DNA from: Limnephilus marmoratus
Taxonomy: Eukaryota > Arthropoda > Insecta > Trichoptera > Limnephilidae
DNA length: 64,000 nucleotides
Reading direction: 5' to 3'
Assembly: GCA_917880885.1 (NCBI GenBank)
Contig: OU862913.1
Span: 2,418,001 to 2,482,000 of the forward strand
Shown here: one piece after another, positions 10,034 through 20,095 of the stretch
How the letters are laid out: every line of letters starts with the position of its first letter
Position numbering within the stretch: the stretch's first letter is position 1
Notes under the pieces: generated by a model
What the model saw: only the letters and a program-made list of their open reading frames with translations
What the model was told of the DNA's origin: nothing
Database searches by the model: none
Program-made: the position numbers and the translations under genes

Positions 10034-10105
10034 TGATATAAATTTATTATTTATTGTTTATTCTTCTTTATTTTTTTTACTTTATTTTAAACCGAGACGT
10101 GCAAA

Positions 10106-10429
10106 TTTACAGTAATATTCTCATTGTAACACTTAATATATATATATATCAACATACTAATAAAACTTGGAAAAAATATACTGCAAATTCTCAAGTTCGG
10201 TTTTTATCATATTATTGTAATGATTGTTTTTGTTTTAAAATATTTATTGTATTCAGTTCGCTCCAGTATAAATACTTACCTAGTTCTCGCCTATTTATTA
10301 CACTCACATACTCTCTTTATACTTGTTACATCTAGTTTGTACTTAAAGAAACTTTATTTTTCTTTTCTTTTTAATAATACTGCATACCAAAAAAGAAAAA
10401 AATTGTCATAAGAAATGATTGATATTAAT
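10106..10429 (+). repeat. Direct repeat flanking LINE ORF2, right copy
   Basis: This is the 3' UTR counterpart of 6750-7075. It ends GTCATAAGAAATGATTGATATTAAT, which carries the same leader and the first codons of ORF2 in mutated form (ATG-ATT-GAT-ATT-AAT). The 3' UTR therefore contains a copy of the ORF2 start region that leads nowhere. Confidence 0.9.
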
Positions 10430-10517
10430 TTATATATATATATATTTTTTATAATTTTACTTAGATATGTGTACACTTACGAGTACTAGACTTCAATTCA
10501 AATAACTATCCTTCGTT

Positions 10518-10555
10518 GGTCACCATGATACAGGCAGCTGCCTAGTATGGTGACC
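10518..10555 (+). other. LINE 3' UTR stem-loop
   Basis: GGTCACCA (10518-10525) pairs with TGGTGACC (10548-10555), with the self-complementary GGCAGCTGCC between them. It lies ~50 bases before the AAAT tail. LINE RTs of this group recognise a 3' hairpin plus tail, so this is the likely recognition site (inference). Confidence 0.65.
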
Positions 10556-10601
10556 TAAGGTATCTTCTGAAGTAAATTTATTATGTATGTAACATGTACT
10601 T

Positions 10602-10626
10602 ATAAATAAATAAATAAATAAATAAA
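10602..10626 (+). repeat. AAAT-type microsatellite tail of the LINE
   Basis: Five to six TAAA/AAAT units follow the 3' hairpin and mark the 3' end of the CR1-group element. Sequence after ACTTTG at 10626 is unrelated flank. Confidence 0.75.
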
Positions 10627-11454
10627 CTTTGTTGACCATGTTTCCTTGTTATTTTGACTCCTCCCACCGTTCTCCCCCTCCCCAAATCACCACTCCCATC
10701 CCTCATCCAATAATATCTAATTATTTCTGTACTAGTATAATTTTAAAGTTAGTTCTAAGAAAGCTAGTGAATGACACGGATGTGTCGAAATCGGTAGCAA
10801 ATAAATAAAATTTAGTAACAAAAAATTTACAATGTGAATAAATCTCTTCAAAACAAAATAAACCTTCATAATTCTTGTAACAATATTGACTGCTGGGAGT
10901 AAAATAAATTGACTCGGCGAAAATATAATCTGCAAGAATATTCTTTGAGAAACAACGTTAAGTCCGCAGTCTAATCAATATTAACATTTCCTTCGTTATA
11001 TAATTTAATCATATACAATTTAAATTAAATTTCCACCGGGAATTATCTACTAAAGGCGGGTAAATAATACAATGGGGAGAGGATTTCAGTATCTAAATGT
11101 ATCCACTCTAATATGATATGAGCAAGTTATAAAGGGTAGTGGGGGTGGTTCCAGTACAGGACAGGCACAAAGCTAAACTAACCAAGTTGCTCATCAAATA
11201 GGCGAAATAGCGAATCGCTGGAAGTGTTGTGCGAACAACGAACTAAACTAATATCATATTGAATACTCTATGTAAATATTGGCTGTGGATATTAATCTGC
11301 CATAGGCCAGAAGTGGTTAATTTCCACGAAAATCTTTTCATGAACTGAGTTTTCAATGAGTTGCTCTTAAATATTTCAGCGTAATTTTGACTATCATTGT
11401 GGGCACTTGTCAAGAAAAGTCTTTGAAATTTTTTATGTAATTGTCTAACTCCAA
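10627..11454. other. Unassigned DNA
   Basis: No recognised gene or repeat is present. Only frames of under 80 codons occur (10732-10935 and 11243-11476, minus strand), and none has a family signature. Confidence 0.5.
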
Positions 11455-11892
11455 TTTTTTTTTTAATTTGCTCCACACAGAAGGCCCTGAGGAAAATAAT
11501 TTCACAGAAGAGAGAGACAGAAATCTCGAAACGAACGAAACGGAAAAGAACGAACGAACTCGGAACGAAAAAGGTGTGAGAGGTGGGTAGAAATCTAGAG
11601 ATTAATATGTGTCCAGGAGTGACAGACGTTTGAATTTGTACCTCCCATGCGGTGCAAGGCGATGGATCGAGCGAATTCTGCTGGAGAGGTAAAAACGTTT
11701 CCCTTAACTAATTTCTCCAAATTCGACCAGCCATATAGTAGGTGGGCTGACTCATCCGCCGCGAAGATCTAGACAATCCTCACCCTATGAAACAAACGAA
11801 GCCAACCACTTGGAGTGACCTATGGCAGAGGTGTTAGTTCTAATATGTAGTTTAATTGATTCAGTGCAATTAATACCCGCCTCCCAAATTAT
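11455..11892 (-). mobile_element. SINE-B copy, full length
   Basis: On the minus strand it starts TAATTTGGGAGGCGGG (11892) and runs through AACACCTCTGCCATAGGTCA. It ends in the shared 3' region CCTCAGGGCCTTCTGTGTGG with an A-run at about 11455. The same order occurs in at least ten other places in the window. The shared 3' end matches LINE-B (see 16397). Internally it is well diverged. Confidence 0.8.
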
Positions 11893-13441
11893 AATAAAAC
11901 ATATTATTCCGGGTTGTTTTGTTGTAAATCTCATTGTTGTAACTCTTAATTTACAATAATAAGACAACTTAAGATGTGTTGGGTATCTTCCAAATAAGTT
12001 ATAGGTTCAAATCATTACTAGTTGGTGCATGCAGTCATCTAAAATATTTACAATGAATATTTTACTGGAAATAAGTCCTTAGTAGGCTAGGCCTTAAGTG
12101 GTTCTATTGCTGCGGCAGGCGTACTGCGAAAGCCTACCAAAATTCACTGATGCTTTCGCCCATCGTCATAATCATTCGTACCTATGACACGAACGATATC
12201 CAACTCAACTGCCATCTGTCGGGATATACCAAAACTTCATATAACAAACTTACATGACACCTATTGACAGATGCTGAAACTACATGAATAATCAAAACAC
12301 TACACTGATTTAATATTCCCTCGAGAAGCAAAGCTGTACCCGCTGCTGGAAACACGGTATTATAATAAATATACCGGCAGTAGATCAAACAACCCCTCAC
12401 TGGAGACATATTATATCCATATTAATTCAAGTGAATATGTTTCGAACCTATCTAGAATCAAATCATAACCCTAGGAGTCAAGTAATAAGATACTATTATG
12501 TTGAAATTTTGTAAGAAACAACGAAAATGTTGTATAAACCTTGCCCAATTCCCAATACCTTTGTCAAATTGACATTTCTAAGTCTCGTGGGAAAGAAGCA
12601 ACTATTAACACTCAAGTCTCCATACTATTGAAATAATAAATAAACCACCCCCTCGACCTCTCTTGGCAGTGTACGTATACAGTTATGTTAGTATCAAACC
12701 GGCTCAACCACAGGCACTCTACTCGCCAATTCAGTCAATCATAACATCGTATTTAAATTCTTCAACAACAAATTTCAGAAGTGCATTGTGTAACGGAGCA
12801 TGTCTGTAAAGTTCCAGTAGAACTTCTCTATCCTTTAAATGTTCATGTTTGGTTACGAGGTAAAGCGGAAATAGTGCAGGAAGAGGAAGTATGAATAGTA
12901 TTGTTGGGGGTAATCCGAGCATCCGGCGAAACATGCTTCCGCTAGCTGAATTCGGAACACAGCCTCGGGAAAGAATAAAGCAAATAATCCAAGGGATCAA
13001 AACATTCCTTTATCTATTAAATTCCTTTATCTACGAAATTTAAATTTGAAGAATATTATATGGTGTACAATATGCAACGATGAAGAAAATAGTTGTACTT
13101 TACACAAAAAACATAATTTTCATCTTGTTTTAGATGTCAGACTCCACCAGTTTGCCGCATACAAATTAACTTTGTAATAAACATTCGTTCTCTGAAAATG
13201 TATGGGTTAATGTTCTTGTGGAGATTTATTTATCAAGTGTGCGGCAGTCGCTGGAAAATGTGTCCCGCGGTTAAACACAATACATCCTAAGAAAACCCAT
13301 ATATTATAGTTTACAGCGGTTTTCTCTCACAAGGAGGAAAGACGTAGGTAAAATTATTTCCCCTACGTCAGAGATGGTAATTTCGTTCACAGATAAAAGA
13401 AAAAGCGTTTGGTGTACTTACAATGATTGGAATATCTTTTT
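11893..13441. other. Unassigned DNA with one unrecognised frame
   Basis: A minus-strand frame of 89 codons (12731-13000) ends ...LHNALLKFVVEEFKYDVMID and has ordinary amino-acid composition, unlike most chance frames here. I recognise no family and see no clear splice context. It may be an exon, a TE relic or chance. The rest is AT-rich with nothing notable. Confidence 0.3.
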
Positions 13442-13805
13442 GGCATTAGCTCCACACATGAGGCCCTGAGGAAGTTAACATGCCTTAAGGGCTGTTTTAA
13501 CTTTGGGGATTCTGTGTGGAGGCTTTATTTTAGGGAAAAGAAGGAGAGGAAGTTCTGAGAACGAAAAAGGTATGAGGGGTGAGTAAGATTCTGGAGGTCA
13601 GTTTGTCTAGGAGTTGCGGATCAACCAATCCCTCCCACCGCGGTGCAAGGCCATCGCCTTCCGGGCTGGAGAGGTCAAAAGGTCTCCCTTTACCAGTGTC
13701 TCTCGATCCGATCTGCAATGCAGTAGATGGGTAGACGCACCCGCCGCCAGGATGCAGACAAACCTAACTCCATGAATTCGGACACTACTGCTTAGTCACC
13801 AAACG
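13442..13805 (-). mobile_element. SINE-B copy
   Basis: The minus-strand order matches SINE-B: GTGACTAAGCAG-like 5' part, GGCGGCGGGTGCG, CGGATCGAGAGACACTGG, GGTGCAAGGCC region, then GGGCCTCATGTGTGGAGCTA at the 3' end. The extreme 5' end is missing. The 3' hairpin region is partly degraded. Confidence 0.75.
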
Positions 13806-13973
13806 TTTTGTTTCTTTAAATTTTAAATGGTAGGTATAATGTTTAAAATGCAACTTATAACCTCACTAGGTCAAGCCTTTGTTGAGGTTAACAATTCTAT
13901 AAAGTAACCAAACAACACAAAATAATACATAAAAAAATATGTATATAATACAGGCATTGAATGCACAATATTT

Positions 13974-14174
13974 TAACAATTATTATAAGCAATAATTGTC
14001 AGCCTGAGATCTTCCGAGAAAAGATACTTGCCGCCAACGGGACTTGAACCCGTGTCCTTCTGAATGCCGGTCGGATGCTCTGACCACTGAGCTATCATAG
14101 CTATCTTTTCTCGGAAGATTTTTCAATGTAAATGAGTGTTTCAGGCTAACAATTATTGCTTATAATAATTGTTA
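13974..14174 (-). mobile_element. Foldback element enclosing a tRNA-like sequence
   Basis: The outer arms are inverted copies: TAACAATTATTATAAGCAAT at 13974 and its complement ending at 14174. Inner arms ATCTTCCGAGAAAAGATA (14008-14026) and TATCTTTTCTCGGAAGAT (14102-14119) also pair. The loop (about 14029-14105), read on the minus strand, has a tRNA-like A box (GATAGCTCAGTGGTC), B box (GGGTTCAAGTCCC) and TGGCGGC. The 5' acceptor arm does not pair with the 3' arm, so it is not a working tRNA. It is best called a tRNA-derived SINE or MITE-like palindromic element. Confidence 0.8.
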
Positions 14175-14696
14175 CCCTTTGTGCTATGCATAAAAATCCT
14201 GTCTAAACGTTAGTTTATAAATTAAAAATAATAACACAATATTTTATTAAAACTCCTGCAAATATTTAGGATCATTAAGGGCTTAAAAGTGAAAAACTTT
14301 TGAGAATGTGCTTCAATATTAAAATTAATTAAATTGCTTTAAGATAGTTCTTAGAGTATTTACCAGACACTTCCCAGAGAGACGCGCTTCTAAATTCTAT
14401 ACAAATATTTCCAGATCTTTCTACTGCAGATAAGCAGCAAGAAATTTAAAATAACATAAAATTTTGCAACTTTTTCCATCTACAACTGTGTCACTGAAGC
14501 GATGCAGAGTTGTATTTTCGTATTAAAGTTTTCTAGAAGTTAGTGCATTGAGTTTAGTTTAGAGCTAAATACCTTAAAACATTTTGAAATTCGAGTATGT
14601 TTAAATAATGTGAAACAGGCACATATCAGGAAAGTGTGGTTTGTTACAATAAACATATTGAAGGAAAGGTGGGAAAACTTTTGAAAGGCTTTCATC
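14175..14696. other. Unassigned DNA
   Basis: AT-rich sequence with no recognised gene, repeat or structure. Confidence 0.5.
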
Positions 14697-14830
14697 CTTC
14701 AGTGGAAGGATAAATTTGGTAACCTAGACCTTTCCAGTCGGACTCTCTCGACCCATCGGCTTGCCCCGCAGTGGGAGAGTTGGATTCATACACGTCACTC
14801 CTCGACACATTGATCCTTTAGATTACATCA
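14697..14830 (+). mobile_element. SINE-B internal fragment
   Basis: GGACTCTCTCGACCCATCGG, CCGCAGTGGGAGAGTTGGAT and CACTCCTCGACACATTGATC match the middle of SINE-B. Both ends are missing, including the shared 3' hairpin. Confidence 0.65.
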
Positions 14831-15417
14831 TAGACATCCAAATTCAATAGACTAGAAGATACAGATGAGGGGTAAAACCAAACTATGGGAGGCGAAGAGG
14901 GGAAAGACTGTGATTCGTTAAAAAATCAATCTGACAGTATATAGGCGTCTCGCATTATAATATCACCATTTAGTTCTTAAAAGCAAAATCTGCTTTTGAA
15001 TGAATAGATCTTTTTACATGGGAGCTTGCCACGATAATAACAAAATGCTCGCCCCGAAAAGGTTCGCCCCTTTTCACATAGCAATATTTTGTTGCCGTAT
15101 TTAGTTAAGACACTTTTACAAATGTTTCAAATTTACTTACCCCTGTGACCAGCAGCGAGCTCACTGGAGAAGCGCCCATATTCGCTATGTTCACATATTA
15201 TAGGTATAATGTGTAACACAAGCTCTCATATTTTGCTGTGTTATTTGGTTAAATGTATGGATGTAAGCTGGGCGCTGGTCAGGACAAGAATGATGACGTC
15301 GCATTTTTTAGATTCAAGCGAGGCTCTCGTAAGCCCAGCTGCTGGTTCCAAGGAGGAGCTCCACCCGGCTCTATGGGGAGGGGGAAATAGTACGTTTTTA
15401 TCACTTAGGGCAGGTCC
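14831..15417. other. Unassigned DNA
   Basis: Nothing firm is recognised. A 96-codon plus-strand frame (15209-15499) runs into the next SINE-B fragment and is probably chance. Confidence 0.4.
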
Positions 15418-15592
15418 AGATATATTAATATGTCCGTGGATTATATCCACCCCTCGTACCTTTTTCCTTCCAAAAACTTCCTCTCTTTCATTTCCCTAAA
15501 AAAACTCTCCACATAACATCCCCAAAGATTACAAAGGCCCTGAGGATTTTCATTTCTTCGGAGCGTCGTATGTGGAGTTAATTTTAAAATAA
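15418..15592 (+). mobile_element. SINE-B, 3' fragment
   Basis: The order is TATCCACCCCTCGTACCTTT, CTCCACATAACATCCCCAAA, GGCCCTGAGGATTTTCATTT, then a CTCCACATA/TATGTGGAG outer stem ending at about 15588. It is the 3' half of SINE-B with a deleted front. Confidence 0.7.
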
Positions 15593-16206
15593 TCAGGTGA
15601 AAACGATGATTATAATCTCACGTACCAATTGAAAATCCATTCTCAAAGCAATCTATGACAAACTTTGACACGTTTTGGGTAAAAACTTTACCAATTGTAT
15701 AAAGTGAACTTCCCTGTCAGTAGGTACTGCTACTAGAGGAGGCACTTGCTAAAGTGGTACTAAATCAAATAGACATAGTAGGAAGGGCTCAAATAAGAAA
15801 CGAAAAAGTTTCAGAATGTATGTCTCATAAATCATGCATTACCTAACAAGACCAAAATATGCCAAGATACAAAAGAGTTTTTATAGTGAAATTCAATATA
15901 AATATCTCATTGCTTTCATACCTACATTAATATTACGTAAGTAGAACGCAAAAAACCAACATAAAACAAACCAAGTTTTCCGGATTTTCACACAAGAGAT
16001 AGTCAGTCAATTGTTTAGATAGCTCAGCAATTAGATTATTATAGATTTAATTATTACCCTTATCAACTTATCACAGGTTTTATTACCTATACTAACCTTA
16101 ATGGCTAGTAGCAATATCAGATCGTCAATCAAAATATCAACTTGTTGTTAACAACACCGGAAAATTGATTATTTAAAAAAACTTTTTGGAGTAAAACTTG
16201 ACTTGG
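15593..16206. other. Unassigned AT-rich DNA
   Basis: No gene or repeat recognised. A short palindrome-like TTGTTGTTAACAACA occurs near 16141. Confidence 0.45.
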
Positions 16207-16376
16207 GGAGTAAGCTGGTGAATGCGTGACGAGAGCGTTACGAAAAGAGTGATCGGGCGAGGCGAACCGACTGGCCTTTACGCATGCTTGTATTGAGGAG
16301 TAAACTGGTGAATGCGTGACGAGAGCGTTATGAAACGTGTGATCGGGCGAGGAGAACGGTCGGGCGAGGCGAACGG
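16207..16376. repeat. Imperfect 90 bp tandem duplication
   Basis: GGAGTAAGCTGGTGAATGCG at 16207 recurs as GGAGTAAACTGGTGAATGCG at 16297. Both continue with TGACGAGAGCGTTA, GTGATCGGGCGAGG. A third partial copy (GGTCGGGCGAGGCGAACGG) follows at about 16359. It is GC-richer and CpG-richer than its flanks and directly precedes the LINE-B tail. Its origin is not recognised. Confidence 0.8.
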
Positions 16377-16396
16377 AAGTTGAGAGGGAGATATGT

Positions 16397-16850
16397 TAGT
16401 TTTTTTTACACTAACTCCACACAGAAGGCCCTGAGGAAAATTATTTCCTTCGGGGCCTATGTCATTTGGGATGCTGTGTGGAGGGTCTTTTTGAGGAGAG
16501 GAAGGAATGAACATTGGTCTTGAAGAGACCCATGCTGTAGGAAGGAGGAAACACGGAGGCCGGCAAATCATTCCACAGCCGAGCTTTTGAACACAAGAAC
16601 GAGTCGAAGAAACGACCCGTTCTCATGTGACAAATGTCAACCGTGTACAAATGTTGGGCACGCGTTTGGCGTGTTTCCCGACTATGCACCGGCGCCAAAG
16701 GGATCAATGATGCTAGTTCCTCGGAGCATCTTCCATTGTAATACCGGTAGAACAAGGATAGCATTCCCACCCGACGCCTGTGCTCTAAAGATTGCAATCC
16801 GTCTGTTAAGATAAGATAGTGAAGTTTTACTTCAGTCGTGTAGTCCAAAG
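16397..16850 (-). mobile_element. LINE-B, 5'-truncated 3' end
   Basis: On the minus strand RT C-terminal coding sequence is followed by a short 3' end that folds as a nested hairpin: outer CTCCACACAG (16415-16424) with CTGTGTGGAG (16474-16483), inner CCCTGAGG (16429-16436) with CCTTCGGGG (16447-16455). A poly(A) (T-run at about 16399-16408) closes it. The 3' end is shared with every full SINE-B. The 5' end abuts the poly(A) of the next SINE-B at about 16857. Confidence 0.8.
16462..16848 (-). pseudogene. LINE-B ORF2, RT C-terminus
   Basis: The 128-codon frame has the end signature of APE-type LINE RTs: LEHRRRVGMLSLFYRYYNGR, CSEELASLIPL, TRAQHLYTVDI, ...FFDSFLCSKARLWNDLPASV, then FKTNVHSFLSS and a stop. 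This lies downstream of the catalytic core (absent), so the copy is a dead-on-arrival 5' truncation. It remains open, which suggests recent insertion. Two further copies with lesions are at 30745-31190 and 56100-56553. The last codons lie inside the 3' segment shared with SINE-B. Confidence 0.8.
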
Positions 16851-16856
16851 CACACT

Positions 16857-17272
16857 CGTTTTTTTTTACATTTGCTCCACACTAGAGGCACCGAGGAAAA
16901 TAATTCCCCTTAGGGCTTACGTCATCTTTGGGGATGTTGTGTGGAGGGCCTTTTTAGGGAAAAGAAGTAGAAGAAGTTCTGAGAAGGAAAAAGATATGAG
17001 GAGTGAGTAGGATTCTAGGGTCAGAACGGACATATGAATCTATCCCTCCCACTAAGTGCAAGGTGCAAGGCGATGGACTGAGAGAGTCCGGCTGAAGAGG
17101 TCACAAGTTCTGCCCAGACATAAACAAGCCTCACTACATGAACCCGGGCATCTCTGCTAAGTGTCCAAACGTAGCGAAACACTTGTGACGATCTATGGCA
17201 GAGGTGTTGGTTATTCACTAATGGTTCCCACTGTGGCAGTAGGCAGTACCCATACCCTCCTCCCACAATTAA
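16857..17272 (-). mobile_element. SINE-B copy, full length
   Basis: The minus strand runs from TTGTGGGAGGAGGGTATGGG through AACCAACACCTCTGCCATAG, GATGCCCGGGTTCATGTAGT and GACTCTCTCAGTCCATCGCC to CCTCCACACAACATCCCCAA and the 3' hairpin, with poly(A) at 16857-16869. CCCGGGTTCATG may be a Pol III B-box relic, but a convincing A box is not seen, so the head type is uncertain. Confidence 0.85.
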
Positions 17273-17867
17273 CTCTGAAAGAAAATACAATGCTAAAATA
17301 AATATGATTCATAAGTGGAAGGGGTGATAGGTTAGGGCAGAAAGCAGATGGTATAAAGAAGTGAAAAGAGATTGGTGGGGAAGAGATGCTGGAGACAGAA
17401 TAAATTGTTGATGAACAGGTTAAAGAACCTAAAAATATATCTTTTCAGACATCGGCAGATTGAGCTTTATTTGCCTTTACAAGAATATTACGTAGATTTT
17501 TATCCCTGGCGTGCTTTTTGCTACAACATGGCACAATTTAAAATAGCTTGGATTGCTTTACTGCCAATTTTGGCAAAATTTCCCTTATTTGTAAGTATTT
17601 AAGCAAAAGTTTACGATTTTATTATATTTTTTTATAAATCATACAAAATATGATAATCAACAAAAGATAGATTAATTCATCCTCTATATAGAACTTTGAT
17701 CAGTTTGTATGTCTCCGTATTAAAATTCAGAAGTATGATTTTTTTAATGTGGGCGGGAAATATTCAAAACGGTCACCACAAAAATCTCGAGCTATCGAAG
17801 AAAAAAGTTTGTAGCGCCCTACTCAAAAATATGCTTTAGTTTTCACTAATAAGTTCACCGAAGAACA
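17273..17867. other. Unassigned DNA
   Basis: A 76-codon plus-strand frame (17372-17602) has no recognised family and no clear gene context. The rest is AT-rich with nothing notable. Confidence 0.4.
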
Positions 17868-18105
17868 TCTTAGTAATATTATAAACGCGAAAGTTTGTAT
17901 GGATGTATTTTTATTTGTTACTCTTTCACGCAAAAACTACTGAATAGATTTTAATCAGAATAACATATAAGCTATAATAATTTATGTTGCTAGCTAGGAA
18001 GGGGACGCGGGAGGGGAACAAGGACGCACGGGAAAGGTGATTCAAGGAGAAACAATGTATTTCTTTGAATATGGCATTGCAACGCTTGCCGGGAACCAGC
18101 TGGTG
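17868..18105 (+). mobile_element. Helitron-like non-autonomous element
   Basis: AGTAATATTATAAACGCGAA, AGTTTGTATGGATGTATTTT and TTTCACGCAAAAACTACTGA are the familiar front of many insect Helitron-type repeats. The end, GCATTGCAACGCTTGCCGGG then ACCAGCTGGT, resembles a 3' end with a short GC hairpin and a diverged CTAG-T terminus. No coding sequence. Assignment is by pattern memory only. Confidence 0.5.
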
Positions 18106-18399
18106 TTATATATTATTATTAATATAAACAGGATTAAATAATAGTATTTCCAATAACATGTTTTCCTAATTATGTCCTCTGCGTGCAAACAGAAGTTATT
18201 TCTTACAACTCTAATATTGTATTCCTTAAAAGATTAATGCGGTCATTTAAAAGAGTGGGAGAATTAAGTTTGGAAAATGTTTGAGCGATAAATTAGAGTA
18301 AAATGAGAATAAAATAAAAACACTAAAAAACATGCTAGCATTAACACTTCAACTTGATTAACACTTCTTATTAACATCAATAAATCATCCCACCCATTA

Positions 18400-19330
18400 T
18401 AATATATTCCGATCAAATAGATTGCACCCAATCTTAAAGTAATAAAAGACTAGATTAAGAGGACCTTAAATAATTTAATGATAAGCCATAACTTATCTAT
18501 GGTAATGGCTTTATAAAATACAATAATACACTGCTCCAGTTGAAGGGTTAACTATTCCCCGGTTAAATACACAAATAATTGATATTCATTGTGCCATTCA
18601 ATTCCCAGCTATTTTTTTATAAACATACATATTTGTCTATACGGGCTTTTACAATCAATTTATATAAACAATTGTTTTGTGGAACAATATTCGTGAAGTG
18701 AAATAAAATTATCTTTAAATTAAATGGAACCCATGCGAAAGAGCAGTTTAATGCCAACATTGCTTACTTTTATTGAAGTATGTTATTTTAGCCTTCTTAT
18801 AACTATGTTCCGTGCTGTTGAACACATCTACTCTTTCTGAGAAATTCAATTTTCCACCGAGTAACTTCTAAGAAATCCGAGGTGCCCTTGCAACTTTTCG
18901 AGCGAAAATAAAATGGGCTATTTTGGTTCGGATAATGTGATAGCCAATAGTCGGGTGTTCAATCGCAAGGGAATGAACAGTCTTATTTAGTGTACCTGAA
19001 GGCATTTATATAAGATTAGACCCAAAACTGTCGAATAAAACTTCACATTTTAAACAAGAAACTGGATTTAAAAAAAAATACCTGCTTGAAGTTTACCGTC
19101 TCTAGTCTTCTTTGGTAATATTGTCACCTCAAAACCCACCAAATCCCATCAGGCCGGAGTTTTATGTGAAAAATAAAACACCGCTCTCTGGGTTTTTCTT
19201 TTAAAACCTCCGTGAAGCATAATAAAGACTTATAAGGTTGCATTTTTAATATACCTTTTGAGAATTTGCAAAGTTTAACAACCGAAAACTTCATATTTAT
19301 TCCGCCCGTGATGGGTTGTGAATTTTTTTA
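18400..19330 (+). repeat. Diverged duplicated segment, copy 1
   Basis: Blocks of this segment recur in order between 22610 and 25085: GATCAAATAGATTGCACCCA (cf. 22616), a GACCTTA..TAATTTAATGA block, TTATTTACATAAGAT-type sequence, and AATCCCATCAGGCCGGAGTT (cf. 24909). In the second region they are separated by a SINE-A and other insertions. No conserved reading frame is evident. Confidence 0.6.
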
Positions 19331-19360
19331 TTTATAAATGAAATTGAATTTGCCGCCAAT

Positions 19361-19440
19361 CGGTGGCTGAGTTTGCAAATGCGTCGGGTTCACAACCAGG
19401 TATCGTAGGTTCAATTCCTCGGCTGGCTAAGTCCTTCATC
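19361..19440 (+). repeat. tRNA-like sequence (SINE head or degraded tRNA)
   Basis: CGGTGGCTGAGTTTGCAAAT resembles an A box and GGTTCAATTCC a B box at tRNA spacing. The acceptor arms do not pair convincingly and the tail is unlike SINE-A. Probably another tRNA-derived SINE family. Confidence 0.45.
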
Positions 19441-19737
19441 CTGATGATGGTAATAGGAGATTTTAAAATAAAGTCAGAATTTTATATAAACTACCTAGTT
19501 GATATAAATAAAGTATTAAGAACAAAATAATTTTCATTTAAACCCAAAAAGTAGATTAAATTTTCGAACTGTGTCGTCGGGGGAAGATATTCTAAAAATA
19601 ATTTATTCCCCAAAAACACTTCTTCTGCCGGAGACGATGGATGGAATTTTAAAACGATATCTACGAAAATTGCATTCCCCTAGAACACCTATTTAGGTAG
19701 CATTCAGTTCGAGATAAATCTTGCAATCATTCATAAA

Positions 19738-20095
19738 TGACGGCCTCCGTGATCGAGGGGTAAGGTTCGTGACTCGAATCCCAGCGTGCGCAAATAAAAT
19801 GTATTTTATTAATTTGTGTTATTTCACAACACATAATACATTTGCAGCAAGTTTCAGAGTGGAAGATTCTCTCAGTATCGCCCTGGTAAAAGACCACCAT
19901 TCAGAATGAAAAAGTTGCTTGAAATGGCTTTAGTCGTGTTTGGTGATCAGATCTGAACAGCCAGGTACTTCCCCGCCATCTTCTTCCCTATCTCCTTCCC
20001 CTACCTTCAGCCTCACAACATACCCCAATTGGAGATGCCATAGTCTCACTCACAGACGGGAGCAGCTGGGACTCTTGTAAGGTATTCATATAAAA
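19738..20095 (+). mobile_element. SINE-A copy 2
   Basis: The head GACGGCCTCCGTGATCGAGG is followed by AATCCCAGCGTGCGCAAATA, the body TTTGCAGCAAGTTTCAGAGT, TGGTAAAAGACCACCATTCA, ACATACCCCAATTGGAGATG, and the end GGGACTCTTGTAAGGTATTC with an A-run. It has a small deletion in the anticodon/B-box area. Confidence 0.8.

Larger units (their letters stand above)
4200..10626 (+). mobile_element. Near-complete CR1-group LINE
   Basis: The element has a 5' region (about 4.2-4.53 kb), a PHD-type ORF1 broken by one frameshift, an unusually long 1.35 kb spacer, an intact ORF2, and a 3' UTR with a stem-loop (10518-10555) and an AAAT-type microsatellite tail (10602-10626). A simple-repeat tail rather than poly(A) is typical of the CR1/L2 group. 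The 5' boundary is uncertain. A ~325 bp direct repeat flanks ORF2 (6750-7075 and 10106-10429). No target duplication was recognised. Confidence 0.75.

Noticed and set aside
14029..14108. Functional tRNA gene on the minus strand
   Set aside because: A and B boxes and the T arm are good, but the 5' acceptor strand (GCTATGA) does not pair with TGGCGGC and the anticodon loop lacks T33. The flanking inverted arms point to a mobile element instead.
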